This document shows, piece after piece, positions 20,301-31,259 of a stretch of DNA of 64,000 nt (the stretch's first letter is position 1; each line of letters starts with the position of its first letter). The stretch spans positions 45,220,146 through 45,284,145 of the forward strand of contig OX453272.1 in NCBI GenBank assembly GCA_949710005.1, written 5' to 3'. Origin of the DNA: Ricordea florida. Lineage: Eukaryota > Cnidaria > Anthozoa > Corallimorpharia > Ricordeidae. Below the pieces are notes generated by a model. That model did no database searches. It saw only the letters and a program-made list of their open reading frames with translations, and had not been told where the DNA came from. The position numbers were made by a program, and so were the translations under genes.

Positions 20301-23300
20301 TAGTGACGGTGATAATGATGGTGATAATGATGGTGATAGTGATAGTGACAGTGACAGTGATTGTGACGGTGATAATGATAGGGATATTGATAGTGATGGT
20401 GATAGCGATAGTGATGGTGATAGTGATAGTGATGGTGATGGTGATAGTGATAGTGAAAATGATGCTGATAGTGATGATGATAGTGATAGTGATGGTGATG
20501 GTGATGGTGATGGTGATAGTGACAGTGACAGTGACAGTGATGGTGATGGTGATAGTGATAGTGATGGTGATAGTGATAGTGAAAATGATGTTGATAGTGA
20601 TGGTAACAGTGATAGTGATGGTGATAGTGACGGTGATAGTGATAGTGACTGTGATAGTGATAGTGACAGTAATAAGTGATAGTGAGTGTGATAGTAACAG
20701 TGATGGTGACAGTGACAGTGACAGTGACAATGATAGTGACAGTAATAGTGACAGTGAAAATGATGGTGAGTGTGATAGTGACAGTAACAGTGATAGTGAA
20801 AGTGACAGTGACATTGATGATGTTGGTGATAGGGATAGTGATAGTAATAGTGATGGTAATAGTAATAGTGATAGTGATAGTGATGGTGATAGTGATAGTG
20901 ATGGTGATGGTGACAGTGACAGTGACAGTGATAACGATGGTAATAGTGACAGTGATGGTTATGGTGATGGTGGTAGTGATAGTGAGAGTGACAGTGATAG
21001 TGATAGTGATAGAGTGCTTACCTGTGTCCTCGCATTGCGGCATTGTGAAGAGGGGTTCGTCCTTGTTGGTCTCTTTCATCCAATCCTGACGCCATACGAC
21101 GTGCCAGTGCTTCTACATGGGCAAAGTGTCCACACTGAGCGGCAAGATGGAGAGGGGTTTGTTGATTTTCGTCTTCAAACTTGAAACGCGTCTGCTTCTT
21201 CAAAAGTGCGTCCATTATCTATGAGAAGATGGATACAAGTGAGAAATTTTAACCATTGATTTACATTAAAAAAACCACTTCATTTTTGAGCCCATTTTCG
21301 ACTTGCTGCGTAGTGAAGCCAGTAAGTGCTGAAAATTGTGTTGACTTTGGGAGGTTCAAGTCTTCAATCAAGCATATCGAGGAAAGTAGGGTAGAAACCG
21401 TTTGGTGTTATTACAGGTACTATGGCTTTAGTCTCGAGCCAGGATTTTTGACATTACTCATTCAACTCTGTATACAGATGTTTGTTCACAACCTGCTCTG
21501 ATTTGCCTAACCCTTACCAAACGTCCTGGGCACGTCGTCCAGGCGTGTGTCCGAGGACAAAATAAATGCAAATGGTTATAGCTATGAATGTATCATTATT
21601 TGGAAACTGATTGAATAGTACTATACTGTGGTACTATTTGTTCTACTATAAAGTGCGGTTGTAACTCTTTGCATCTGTGGGTCGAACCATGCAATGTGAC
21701 CATTCTTTTGAAAACTATTAAACATTATTACTCTACAAATCAATTTTATTCATTATTTGAACATAACTATACTGTGGTACTATTTGTTCTATTATACAGT
21801 GCGGTTGTACCGTTTTGCATCTGTGGGTCGAACCATACAGTGTGACCATTCTATGGCAAGCTACTGAACGGTACACTTATGTGGTACTATTTGTTCTACT
21901 ATACAGTGCGGTTGTAACTCTTTGCATCTGTGGGTCGAACCATGCAATGTGACTATTCTTTGGAAACCTATTAAACATTATTACTCTACAAATCAATTTT
22001 ATTCATTATTTGAACATTAGTATACTATGGTACTATTTGTTCTACTATGCAGTGCGGTTGTACCTTTTTGCATCTGTGGGTCGAACCATACAGTGTGACC
22101 ATTCTATGGCAAGCTACTGAACAGTAGTGTATTGTGGTACAGTTTGTTTTACCATAAAGTGCGATTCTACTTTTTCCACGCTTACCCTTATATCAGATGC
22201 TAGGGCAGCATAATGTAAGGGCACCCTTTCTTGCACATCAGGTCTATTTAGGTTCCATAACCCTTTGGGCTCCTCTAAGAGCATGCTTAACGTCTCCAAA
22301 TTTTCGTTCTCGACGGCCATGTGGATACAGTTTTTCATGTAAATATCATTTGCCCGGATGTTGGCGCCTTTCTGTATGAGAAGTTTGGCACACATTGTTT
22401 GACCAGCGGCTACAGCATCAAGGAAGGGTGTGGCACTCTCAGCGTCACATGAGTCTATACAAATGTCGAGGCCGAGAAGAAATGAAATAACTTCTTCTCT
22501 GTTGAATACAGCGGCCCTAAAAGAAGAATGTTATATTAAGAGTTTTCTTAGATAGTGAATCACTGTCATTCGGGGCTACTTAACAGCTAGCTTGTTTTTA
22601 AGATCAGGGTTGATTTGTTCCGGCCCAGTTTGATTGGTTTTAAGCTAGGTGAATAAGTTAAAAACTAAATTTATCAGTTCTAAGTTTGCATTGAAAATTG
22701 TATTGAAAATGAATTGCCCTTTGGATAACATATATGGCCTGCAAGAGCTGACTTTTGCATGATTTGATTAGGCTTAGAGAAGACCCTATACAACATTTTT
22801 CTTGAATGAGGATTTAGTGGGTTTAAGTTATTAAGCTTGCTATCACTGATGAAGAATTCATAGCATTTTGGAAATCAGGTTTGTTTGCCACTCAAGGTAC
22901 AAAACGGTAGGATATCAATAGCAACACTTACATGAAGGCCTTAGGTTGCGAAAAACTGAACAGATATATTTGTGAACCATCTATTTTTTTATGTGTATAA
23001 ACTCTAGCAAACTCGAAAGTGGGAATTTCGAGATCGGCTAATAGTAATGGAACGTACAACGCTGCGATTACCAATTCGCGCCGTACGCTGTATTACTGTT
23101 AGCAAGGCCGTTGAACTGAGCTTGGAGAAACATTCTTCTATGATCTGAATGTCAAACTGGATGGGTGGTGTAATAATAAATAAGTGAATAAGTGAAAGAT
23201 GTATTTTTTCAGTATGTCACAGGTTTAAAACTCAACAAAAGGAAATACTAGTTCTGCCAATCGAAGTCCAACCTACGACCTTCCAATTACTAGTTGCGGG

Positions 23301-26300
23301 GTCCGAGTTTGTAAGCAATGTTTTCTCAATAAATCGATCATTCAGAAGGAAAACGTTTTTGTTACCTATGCAGCACAGTCTTAGATTCAGCGTTTTTTAC
23401 GCCAACATCTGCTTCTCTCTGAACCAACAGCTCCACCACCTGCAGGTTACCTTTCACCGCTGCCACGAATAACGGCGTCTCTTCACTATTGTTGCGTGCG
23501 TTTATATCAGCACCGTTTTCCAGACACACTTGTACTGTTTGTAGATCATTAGCTCCAGCTGCGTGGTGTAGCACTGTGTTACCCATGATGTCCTTATCAC
23601 GGACGAGCTCGTCAATATTTTGGCTGACCTTAGAAGCTGGATATCAACGAAATGTGTCAAATAGATACGTGCGAAAGAGCTTGCCGGATAATTACATGCC
23701 ATATGTTGAATATTGAAATTGAAAAAAAAAAAAAAATAAACGATAAATCAAAAGCAAAAATAAAAAATCAAAAACAAACAAAAAACAACAACAGAAAAAA
23801 ATATACCAATTAGTCAAATTTAGATGGTAAGATGGTGCCAATACAACATGACACTAACATAACATCAGTGACACTTGATTAAATAGTAGCATAAATGAAA
23901 TAGTAACATAAATCATATAGTAACATAAATTAAATAGAAACATTCATTTCACTTTCGCTCACCTGAACGTAAAATCAAAGCAGCACATTGGACATGTCCT
24001 TGATGAACAGCGCAGTGAAGCGGGGTCATCAAATCTGTTGTTTTTGCTGTGATTTCAGCTCCTCTGTCGAGCAGCGTTTTAGCTATCCTTTCATTCCCGC
24101 TGCTACAAGCCCAGTGAAGAGCAGTCATATGCATAGCGTCTTTTGAGTTGATGTCGACATTTGCCTGATTCACCAGCAATTCAGCTACTTCCTCATTCCC
24201 CAGACGAGCGGCCAGATGAAGCGCATTGCTACCATTAGCAGATTTCAAACTTGGGTTGGCCCCTTTCTGGAGTAAAATTCTCACTGTACCAATGCGATTA
24301 AACCTGCAGCAAAAGATTGAGTAAATTTGGCCAGTTACGTCCCTTCTATGGCACCACGTTTATCCTTTCATTTTGTTTTGCCGGATAATTATAAGTAAAT
24401 TAGTTAGTGGCGAAGGAATTGTTTCTATAAAGACCTGCTAGCTTCAGTGACGGGTAAAAAGCCCCATTTGTATTTGGAGTCTAACAATTGTCCATATAGT
24501 TCTTTGCTAACCAACCATTCTAACGTCAATGCAAATTTACCTATGGAAATCGGAAAAGGTCACGTATACTGTAACGTGTTGACCAGGGGTGTTGAAAAAA
24601 CCAACATAAACTTAACTTATTTCAAATTAGGGAAATTCTCAATGTTACATTGCACTTTACGATGTTTTCGCGTACACTAAAACTGGGAAATTGCACAAAG
24701 CTGTCTTTAGCACTTAGAGAAAGAGTTTTTTGGTAAGATGTTTTTCTCGTAGAAACATAATCACTTAGGTTCAGGAAACTGCCTCGCAGTTACAAGAGAG
24801 CATAAGAAACAGTGAGCCTGACACTAAGGGCGTCAGCGGGGCGTCTCTCTTTGTCCTTCATGTTAGCTCTCTTAGCAGGGATTATAATACAATGAGCCTT
24901 CAACAGACGCACGTCTCAATGGTATTCACGACCCCACAAGCAAATGGAAAGTTGTGCCTGAGGACACTACATTGTGAAAATAATAAACATTCATTTGCTT
25001 TAAAGCTCACAACCACTATTTGTGTTTTGGGTGAATCAATAATAAAGAAATAATGTGTAATTGAAAAGAAACAACAAGTACCAAGTATAAACGTGCTCTG
25101 CTTATGTACAACTTACGCGTGAATGGAAATTTTCCCGCAGGCGAAATTCCCATTAGAAGGGGCAGTGGGGGATGTCATTAAAATATTTTAGGTCACAAGA
25201 AATCTTATAATTCCAACATTTCCTTTCATTCTTTTATTGATATCTCTAAATCATTTCTCCTTGTTGCCAATACCAAAAGTTTACTGCATAGAGAATTATT
25301 TGATTACTGCTTCTACTAAAAGGGGGATTAAATCTTTGCCAGATTCCGTTGTAGTTTTAATCAGTGCCAGATTTAAGGAGCGCCTTCGTAACGATGATTA
25401 TTCATAGGTCTTTGCAGACTGTATTATGTTATGTATTCTACTGCACTGTCCACTTCTCTAGTCAGCGAAGCATACTCTGCGGAGTCTATGTTATAAGTGA
25501 TTTGAGGACACCATTTAAAATACCCAAGTCCTACCAACTTGCTGAGCTTAGAGTTCTTGACCATCGTTGTTAAAGAATGGAAACAGTGAGCGTTTGTGGA
25601 AACATGCTTAAGAATATTTAAAAAAAGTATAGCTTAAAAGCAATTTAGTCAGTGTTCTGAGACCATAATATATTGATTATTAAGATTTGATTTAGTGATT
25701 TCTGGTCGGGAATAAAATTCATTACTTGGTTAAGGTGATTAAGTTGCGGGACTGACTGACCAACCGTGACGTAAAACCCACAACTCACACACGAAATTGT
25801 AAAACGTACACTGAACGTATTTCTCCTGTTTTGATACACGACTCACAATGTTAGAGAAACTCGGGTAGAGATCTTTGACGTGTTTGTGAGCGGGTAGAAA
25901 TATTTTAAATAATTTATTCTGCCACCGGCATTTAGACTACATGGATAACTTCATTTGCATAATATCAGTAGTGTAATGAACTACTGTACCTTCAAATTAC
26001 CTGCGGGGATCACGTACCAGGCAAAGCGGTCGCAAGCTTAAGATATTAAGCTAAAGTAAGGTCAAGCAGTTGAGTAATTGATATGTTTTAAACGTTGACA
26101 AACTAACCTTGATGCGACGTGAAGCGGAGTGAGGCTCTCGTCTCTCGACCGAACATCGACTTGAGCGCCGTGGTTTAGCAAAGCTTTAGCGACTTCAATC
26201 CGATCATACCTCGCCGCTTGGTGGAGTAAAGCGAGTCCCGACTCGTCTAATTTGTCGATCGCTGCGACGTTGTGCTTTGATCTCAGCTTGTCGTTAACGG

Positions 26301-26505
26301 CATCTACCATTCCATCTCTCACTGCTTCAAACAAACCTGCTGCGCGACTCAACATAATCGGTTTTCCAAGCTCACTCATTTCCAAACTTAAGTGTTTTCG
26401 TATCGCTCTTTGCTCTCCATTCACTCCATTAGTGCTTAACAAGGGTCTGTTTCCATTAACTTCATCTATGTTTGTGGCAGGCACTCCATAACGCCTATTC
26501 GCCAT
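14016..26505 (-). CDS. TRPA1-like: TRPA paralog B, complete ankyrin-repeat TRPA cation channel (1182 aa)
   Basis: Ten minus-strand exons: 26108-26505, 23963-24303, 23366-23636, 22186-22516, 21022-21218, 19356-19685, 17632-18589, 16540-16743, 16018-16193 and 14016-14358. All borders are GT/AG, the phases match, and the sum of 3549 bases divides by three. The product has about 15 ankyrin repeats (residues about 60-620), a linker, six membrane helices (about 720-1010), a pore segment reading [10 protein letters not shown], the TRPA-typical post-S6 stretch VGLAVGDI...[10 protein letters not shown] and a C-terminal coiled coil. The length is close to the roughly 1100 residues usual for TRPA1. Such subunits form tetrameric Ca2+-permeable plasma-membrane channels gated by irritants or temperature; the actual stimulus cannot be read here. 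The start MANRRYG is chosen by match to paralog C; ten in-frame codons precede it. Confidence 0.9.
14653..14925. mobile_element. MITE with 32-bp terminal inverted repeats in intron 9 of paralog B
   Basis: The left arm is 14655-14686 (CAGGCCTACACGGACTC...) and the right arm 14893-14924 (...GAGTCCGTGTAGGCCTG). They are near-perfect reverse complements around about 206 bp of non-coding sequence. A solo piece of the same end (GACAGGCCTACA) is seen at 27476. Confidence 0.65.
15711..15780. repeat. Fragment of a Penelope-like element terminal repeat
   Basis: It contains GGTGCTGACGTTTCGAG, shared with the copies at 16957, 33312 and 37530. Here the following CGTTAGCCCTTCGTC part has diverged. Confidence 0.4.
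16018..16193 (-). CDS. TRPA paralog B exon 9 (post-S6 TRP-like region)
   Basis: It is 176 bp encoding [20 protein letters not shown] and the following [12 protein letters not shown], the segment that continues S6 into the allosteric nexus of TRPA1. The acceptor is TTAAG|GTT and the donor AAGAG|GTACGT. No counterpart of this exon was found after exon 8 of paralog C. Confidence 0.88.
16540..16743 (-). CDS. TRPA paralog B exon 8 (pore and S6)
   Basis: It is 204 bp in phase 0: pore helix and filter ([19 protein letters not shown]), then S6 ([14 protein letters not shown]). The donor CTG|GTAGGT splits the conserved NLLVG motif exactly as in paralog C. Confidence 0.9.
16957..17032. repeat. Fragment of a Penelope-like element terminal repeat
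   Basis: AAGTTATGCCTCCGTAAG followed by GGTGCTGACGTTTCGAGCG and CTCTTCGTCAGAG matches the terminal region of the element at 33253-33756. It lies in intron 7 of paralog B. Confidence 0.5.
17275..17503. repeat. Foldback element with a duplicated arm in intron 7 of paralog B
   Basis: The arm 17275-17343 (AAGAAATGGTAAACGC ... TTTGCTAAGCAC) is complementary to 17398-17462 (GTGCTTAGCAA ... GTTTACCATTTCTT). The outer 41 bases of the right arm (17423-17463) are repeated in tandem at 17464-17503. It is non-coding and MITE-like. Confidence 0.6.
17632..18589 (-). CDS. TRPA paralog B exon 7 (linker and S1-S5)
   Basis: It is 958 bp, residues 623-942. The pre-channel linker has [16 protein letters not shown] and MDRC; then come S1 ([18 protein letters not shown]), an extracellular loop with one Cys-to-Cys module of about 30 residues and an NFT glycosylation site, S2, S3, the S4 region [10 protein letters not shown] and S5. 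The S1-S2 loop is 41 residues shorter than in paralog C. Confidence 0.9.
19356..19685 (-). CDS. TRPA paralog B exon 6
   Basis: It is 330 bp, residues 513-622, the last three ankyrin repeats ([36 protein letters not shown]). It ends in KHP plus a split Arg codon. Confidence 0.88.
19930..21012. repeat. 1.1-kb hexanucleotide-based array (GTGATA/GTGACA/GATGGT)n
   Basis: Degenerate six-base units run without a break through most of intron 5 of paralog B and stop about 10 bases before the exon 5 donor. All six frames are open over long spans because the repeat has no in-frame stops, which gives spurious 297-414-residue frames rich in Ser-Asp, Val-Ile or Thr-Ile. None is a real gene. Confidence 0.9.
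21022..21218 (-). CDS. TRPA paralog B exon 5
   Basis: It is 197 bp, residues 448-512: [13 protein letters not shown] and [13 protein letters not shown]. The acceptor is CATAG|ATAATG. Its donor ACAG|GTAAGC lies only about 10 bases from the hexanucleotide array filling intron 5. Confidence 0.88.
21620..22175. repeat. Higher-order tandem repeat in intron 4 of paralog B
   Basis: Two related unit types alternate, A of about 147 bp and B of about 103 bp, beginning near 21622 (A), 21769 (B), 21870 (A), 22020 (B) and 22129 (partial). Shared cores include TGGTACTATTTGTTCTA, TGCGGTTGTA and GCATCTGTGGGTCGAACCAT. The A-B pair of about 250 bp is thus itself duplicated. Intron 4 of paralog C carries only about 1.5 diverged copies. 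Confidence 0.75.
22186..22516 (-). CDS. TRPA paralog B exon 4
   Basis: It is 331 bp, residues 337-447. It includes [12 protein letters not shown] and [12 protein letters not shown] and ends at [13 protein letters not shown] in phase 0. The donor is AGG|GTAAGC. Confidence 0.88.
23366..23636 (-). CDS. TRPA paralog B exon 3
   Basis: It is 271 bp, residues 247-336. It contains [12 protein letters not shown] and [12 protein letters not shown] and ends in TVLHR with donor ATAG|GTAACA. The acceptor GATATCCAG is shared base for base with paralog C. Confidence 0.88.
23963..24303 (-). CDS. TRPA paralog B exon 2
   Basis: It is 341 bp, residues 133-246, with three ankyrin repeats ([35 protein letters not shown]). 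By hand it matches paralog C at about 101 of 113 residues. The acceptor is CTGCAG|G and the donor TCAG|GTGAGC. Confidence 0.88.
26108..26505 (-). CDS. TRPA paralog B exon 1
   Basis: It encodes residues 1-132: an acidic/serine N-terminus, [13 protein letters not shown], and ankyrin repeats [11 protein letters not shown] and LTPLHVASR. The donor is CAAG|GTTAGT, phase 2. An upstream in-frame ATG at 26535 is not conserved in paralog C. Confidence 0.85.
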
Positions 26506-27844
26506 GGTTTCCCGGGTTAAATTGCTTGTCTGCACGCTGCTTTAGTCGGACTTAAAACACACAACTTTCCCTAAGTTATAGCTTTCCTTTGGGGTTCAAT
26601 TAACTGAATTGCGCATTCAGTCATGAGTATCAAACGTTGTTAATCTCCATTAGAAAAGAATGAATAAACATGTATGCCACTACTTCAGGTCTCATTAATT
26701 TCCACGCATTGAATAATTTTCCCTCGTTGCATTCTAAGGATCACATCATAGAATGATATGGTTCACGTAATTGCTGCTGGCTCTATGTCAAATAATAAAC
26801 ATTATGGCGCGGAAATGAAACCATGTCTTAAAATACTGTCTTAAATTTTTTTATTTTATTTTTTTTCCTTTTCCCTTTTGGCTAAATATCGACTGCACAC
26901 TAGTGCTGCTACTATTATAACACATGATTAACGTCATAATGATATATAAATAGATCATATAATGTGCGGCCTCAAACAAGTATGGTTCTCAAGGTTACCA
27001 AACCTTCGCGGGCTACATTGGTCGATTTTTTTTTTCTTTTCTCAAGAAAATTAAAGTTCGTTATCTAAGGTATCATTTCCCGAATGTAGCTTAAGTATTA
27101 AAACGCGCGCGAGTTATTGGGAAAAAGAGATTTTTTAATAAAAGTTAATAAACGGCCAAGGTGTCATAATCCTCTTTTGTTATTGACTCCCAGCCCAGCG
27201 ACCGTTTCGTGGCAAATGACTTCATCCGGGAGATCCTATTTCAAGTCATTAGCATTTTTGTTTGCACTCAACCGTGGTCACGCTTTAGAAACCAAACCCT
27301 TTCGTCGTCATGAAACGCTCCAGAACGAAGAAAAGTCCTTGGATAAAGAGCAAAACAAAGCCAGGACCAAAAAAGAAGAATTTCATCCTGATAGAGGGCA
27401 AAATCGCGCCGAAAGTGACAAGGGCTCGTGGTTCAATCATCCTTCGGAAAGCGAAGCAGATTTTGAAAAGTTGTGACAGGCCTACATAACTCCCGCTGTT
27501 CGCAAATGTAAGAGATGAGGCCCTGTTAGGGAGGTTCTTTGTGCCGCCTGTCTGAGTTTCAAATCTTTTCACGTCGCAATTTCGGAAGGTTCGCGGGTCG
27601 CTGTCGTAATTTCGCGTGAGCGGCTCGTCCTTCGTCGTCATTTTTCATGTTCAAACCAAAAACCTTTTTAAGGAGGGAGAACTATCGTATACTGCAAAAC
27701 AGAAATAAAATTTTTTGTAAACCAGCTCGGATATTAAAGCAGTACTGAAAGACGTACTTCATCTTAGACCCAGCTACAAAACTCTAAAACTCCACCCCTC
27801 GAACCGGAGGGACTACTTAACCTGCAGAAAATAAAGTTATCGTT

Positions 27845-28212
27845 GTGTGCAATTTCTTTGAACTAAGTGGCGTTGGAAGTCACACTGGGGAAGCTGAAGT
27901 AGAAGTCTCTATCGACGAAACTGGCAATAGTGAAAAGGTAGAAGTAAGTGGCCATAATGGTGCCGACTCACTACAAATGCTACCCAAGCAGGCAGTCGTG
28001 GAAACACCAACGCCGCCAACTAAAATCAGACGTGGCGCTTTGCCATCAGCTAGAAAGCCGGAGTGGTGCTCTTGAGGAAAGAGAAATCGTCAACTGCAGA
28101 TAACAAGTCAACAGAACACGACATACTGCGCCTTAGAAAGAGAAAGCTCCAACTAGAAATTATTAAGCTCAGATTGGAGATAAAAAAGCTTCGAAAAGAT
28201 CTTGAAAATTAA
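27845..28212 (+). pseudogene. Fragment of a coiled-coil protein, frame-shifted, possibly transposon derived
   Basis: One frame runs 27845-28075 (acidic, then KIRRGALPSARKPEW). A second frame continues from about 28060 to TAA at 28210-28212 with a lysine/leucine-rich helix (LRLRKRKLQLEIIKLRLEIK). The arrangement resembles the C-terminus of Myb/SANT-like accessory proteins of Harbinger transposons, but no Myb domain is visible here. A hairpin element starts 11 bases downstream. Low certainty. Confidence 0.3.
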
Positions 28213-28222
28213 TTTTATTCAA

Positions 28223-28424
28223 TATGTAATTCCAGGAAATGTTAAATATTGATTGGGAACTCCAAAAAAGGATTTGCTTAACGGTTCTCGTGAATAGCGG
28301 ACTATCTTGTGCTAATTATGCGTACGCATTGGCGCAGTCCGATAATCCGCTGTTCACGAGAACAGTTTAGCAAATCCTTTTTCGGATTTCCCAATCAATA
28401 TTTAACATTTCCTGGAATTACATA
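28223..28424. repeat. 202-bp foldback element (long hairpin)
   Basis: TATGTAATTCCAGGAAATG at 28223 is the exact complement of the right end at 28424. The arms stay complementary for about 90 bases with few mismatches (GTTCTCGTGAA against TTCACGAGAAC, for instance), leaving a loop of about 20 bases near 28323. Confidence 0.75.
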
Positions 28425-28858
28425 AGCAAAATCTCCAACTGGATTTAAAATTATTTAATCCCACTTCAGTCAAAGATATTAATCAAGCATTCTATTTGAC
28501 TGCAATCGGCAAACCATCTTCCCTCTATGAATAATGCCGGGCAAAATACTCCCAACACCTTCCATAAAAACATCCAGGTCAACGATTAGGTCTATGTATA
28601 CATATTGTTATAATACCTTGAGTTCCAATATGAAAGTAAGTGCTGGCGTGAGGTAGAAGGAGTACTGAAAATGCAATTTTAGATATGAACAGCAGTGGAA
28701 ATGTTTTCGATTTGCTAGTGTATAGTATGGGTGGTAGGTGTGTAGAGCGAAGAAACAAAGTTGTTTTGCTTAACATCTTTCCTCCTTTTCTCCCGACACC
28801 AGCTAGCTCTACACGGTAGTTTACTGGGAATGGATGTATTTTGGCCTGGAATTTCACT

Positions 28859-28940
28859 AATAATAATAATAATAATAATACTAATACTAATACTAATACT
28901 AATACTAATACTAATACTAATACTAATACTAATACTAATG

Positions 28941-28983
<43 letters not shown>

Positions 28984-28987
28984 TCAA
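28859..28987. repeat. Compound microsatellite
   Basis: (AAT)n is followed by (ACTAAT)n, (GATAAT)n and (AAT)n. It directly borders the TIR-flanked segment at 29035. Open frames across it in several registers are artefacts. Confidence 0.9.
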
Positions 28988-29034
28988 CTTTATTTAAAGA
29001 AAATATACACATACCCCACTGGTCCAACAAATAA

Positions 29035-31035
29035 TAGCGGGGCTCCCGCGCGCGAAGCGCGCGTGGAGCAGAGCCCCATACTCATGGAATATGGTCAACC
29101 TCTTTTCTTTTGGTTGTCACGTGACTGACCGAGCGTACGTACGTACGTACGTACGTACGCGTCTACAGATTGTACGGGTAGGGTAGGGGAGACTATCAAA
29201 AGGAAGGGAGGGGTATCTCAGGCTTGTCTTGGCAAATCCACATCTTTTATATTGGACATTCACAATATGGTCAATTGACAGCTGTCAAAACGGGATAGCC
29301 ACTGACCAGCATCACATGACCATATTGTGAGCTCATGTGTCAACTCATCGAGGTGACGTGATTTATTTGGAAGCTGTTCTGGTAGCCCGCATATTTTTGG
29401 CGGGAAATTGCGTTGACGACTGAAAAAGAAATTTTCAGTTCATTGTCTTTTGAGACACAATATTACTACTCTACACTGTTAAAGTTTTACTAAAGGATAA
29501 ACGAAACAATTTCTATTGCTATGTCAACAAACAATAGCAGAGAAAATATAACTTGCAGAACACAGGGTTCAGGTGAAGAGCAACGGGAAAGAGAGCAAGA
29601 ATTAACTGAGGAAGAATGAGCGAAGTAGATCGCCAAAGAAGGCGCGCTCGGGAAAGAGAAAGGAGACGAAATTATAGCGAAGAACGCCGACAAGCAGAAA
29701 GAGTCCGGGCTCGAGAAAATAGACAAAATGTTAACGAAGAACGCCGAGAAGCGGAAAGATTCCGTGCTGTGGAAAACAGACAAAATTGTAGCGAAGAATG
29801 CCGAGAAGCGAAAAGACTTCGTGCTGTGGAAAACAGACAAAATTTTAGCGAAGAAAGCCGAGAAGCGCAAAGACTCTGTGCTGTGGAAAACAGACAAAAT
29901 TGTAGCGAAGAAAGCCGAGAAGCGGAAAGACTCCGTGCTGTGGAAAACAGACAAAATTGTAGCGAAGAAAGCCGAGAAGTGGAAAGACTCCGTGCTATGG
30001 ACCACAAATTTGCATAAGTTTTGTCTGCATAATATTTGCTCACTGATGCGTGACTCAGCACTCGCACTTTCCACTTTCCCTTAAACTTGACACTTGACTT
30101 GGAAAACCGACTTCTAAACAAACCTTCTTCAGAAAAATGATCTTCTGAATGCACTACTTTTGAATGAGAAGCAAACTGATGAAAGATTTCAAATTTTTAT
30201 GTCCTTCAATCATATAAACATCTCCCCTGTCGACGGCTAAGAAATACTCCCGCGGGAATTTTCTCTTGGCGGCAAATTGCAGAATGTAGCGCTTTCACTG
30301 GCAGCTTTTCGCGTTGTCGACGTTGTCATTTAGTGTGTCGATTGAGAAGTTTGGTTTCAACGCCGTTGTTTTCGTAAAAAATGTTCTTCTAAATTGTAAA
30401 ATGTCTCAAATGTATGTTAGTCATTCACGTGTTGCGTTGGACCAGGTCTACTTATAGTTCACACTTTTACGGTTATTTATTTCTTTTGTTAAGTAATTAC
30501 AGCTCATTGTAGTGAATAAATGAAGGCAGTAATTTTTTAAACTTACAATGTAATTAAGAAAAGAATAATTAATTATTTTTTTCATTCTCGTGAAAAATGT
30601 TTTTCGGGCTGGTAGATGTTGGTTACAGCTTGCCCGAAGGGCAATGTGTAAAATTAATTTTCTTTGCACCCTGCTTGGAGTAAACATTTATTTTACCGAG
30701 GTGTTCGTTTTAACACGAAAATGACAAGAGTTGTGTCCTGCATTTCCCAGTAGGGTGTACAAATCTTTTAAATACATTTACGCAAATAGAATGGTTAATT
30801 TCATCAGGAATAGAATACAGTACATTGATAATTTGTGTTTTTTGTAGAATATACTCCATGACTTTGTAGGTAGAAAGACCGTACTTATGGCAGACGAAAG
30901 TTTAGACAAAAATCATAGCAAGTTAACCGACCTCGACACTTAACTATAGTTAAAAACGTTTGTGAATTCCTTCGCAATATTTTAGAATGCTTTTACAGTT
31001 TAAAGTGAAATGAAAGTACTAACGGGAGCCCCGCT
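29035..31035 (+). mobile_element. Candidate 2-kb transposon with short inverted ends and a repeat-coding ORF
   Basis: AGCGGGGCTCCCG near 29036 recurs inverted (CGGGAGCCCCGCT) near 31023. Between them lie a palindromic GCGCGCGAAGCGCGC stretch, an (ACGT)n run at 29134-29160 and the ORF at 29616. The ORF type (iterated charged Arg/Glu repeats) resembles the N-terminal low-complexity part of cnidarian Helitron-like helicase proteins, but no helicase or transposase is present. The pairing of the two ends is inference. Confidence 0.4.
29616..30017 (+). CDS. Charged 19-residue-repeat ORF
   Basis: It has 133 codons from ATG 29616. After a basic start (RQRRRARERERRR) come six units of 19 residues (57 bp) of the type EERREAERFRAVENRQNCS, from about 29679 to the stop. 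They predict a continuous charged helix. Other frames over the repeat are also open, as expected for a 57-bp unit without stops, so coding is plausible but not proven. It may be a truncated transposon protein. Confidence 0.4.
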   Translation: MSEVDRQRRRARERERRRNYSEERRQAERVRARENRQNVNEERREAERFRAVENRQNCSEECREAKRLRAVENRQNFSEESREAQRLCAVENRQNCSEESREAERLRAVENRQNCSEESREVERLRAMDHKFA

Positions 31036-31259
31036 TTTAGGCTTGGCTAAATCTATATATTAGCTCAAAGTCTTCAGTTGCCGGGACGATTCCCTAGTGA
31101 AGCCACTACAACAAGCTGTAAAGGGGTAGAAGGCTAAGACGCTTAAAGAGAGAGCTGAATATATTCGGGGGACGGAGCCCCATGGAACACTCGATCTTGC
31201 CGCAGAAAAGGAATCATCAGTTTGGCTTACAGTGCTTAAGGAGCAATTAAAGGCCAGGA

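Noticed and set aside
19835-21184. Long open frames (297-414 residues) on both strands
   Set aside because: They lie in the hexanucleotide array, have Ser-Asp, Val-Ile or Thr-Ile periodic composition in every frame, and exist only because the repeat has no stop codons.
27117-27476. 119-codon plus-strand frame
   Set aside because: Mixed composition without motif; the antisense frame is equally open; no splice or paralog support.
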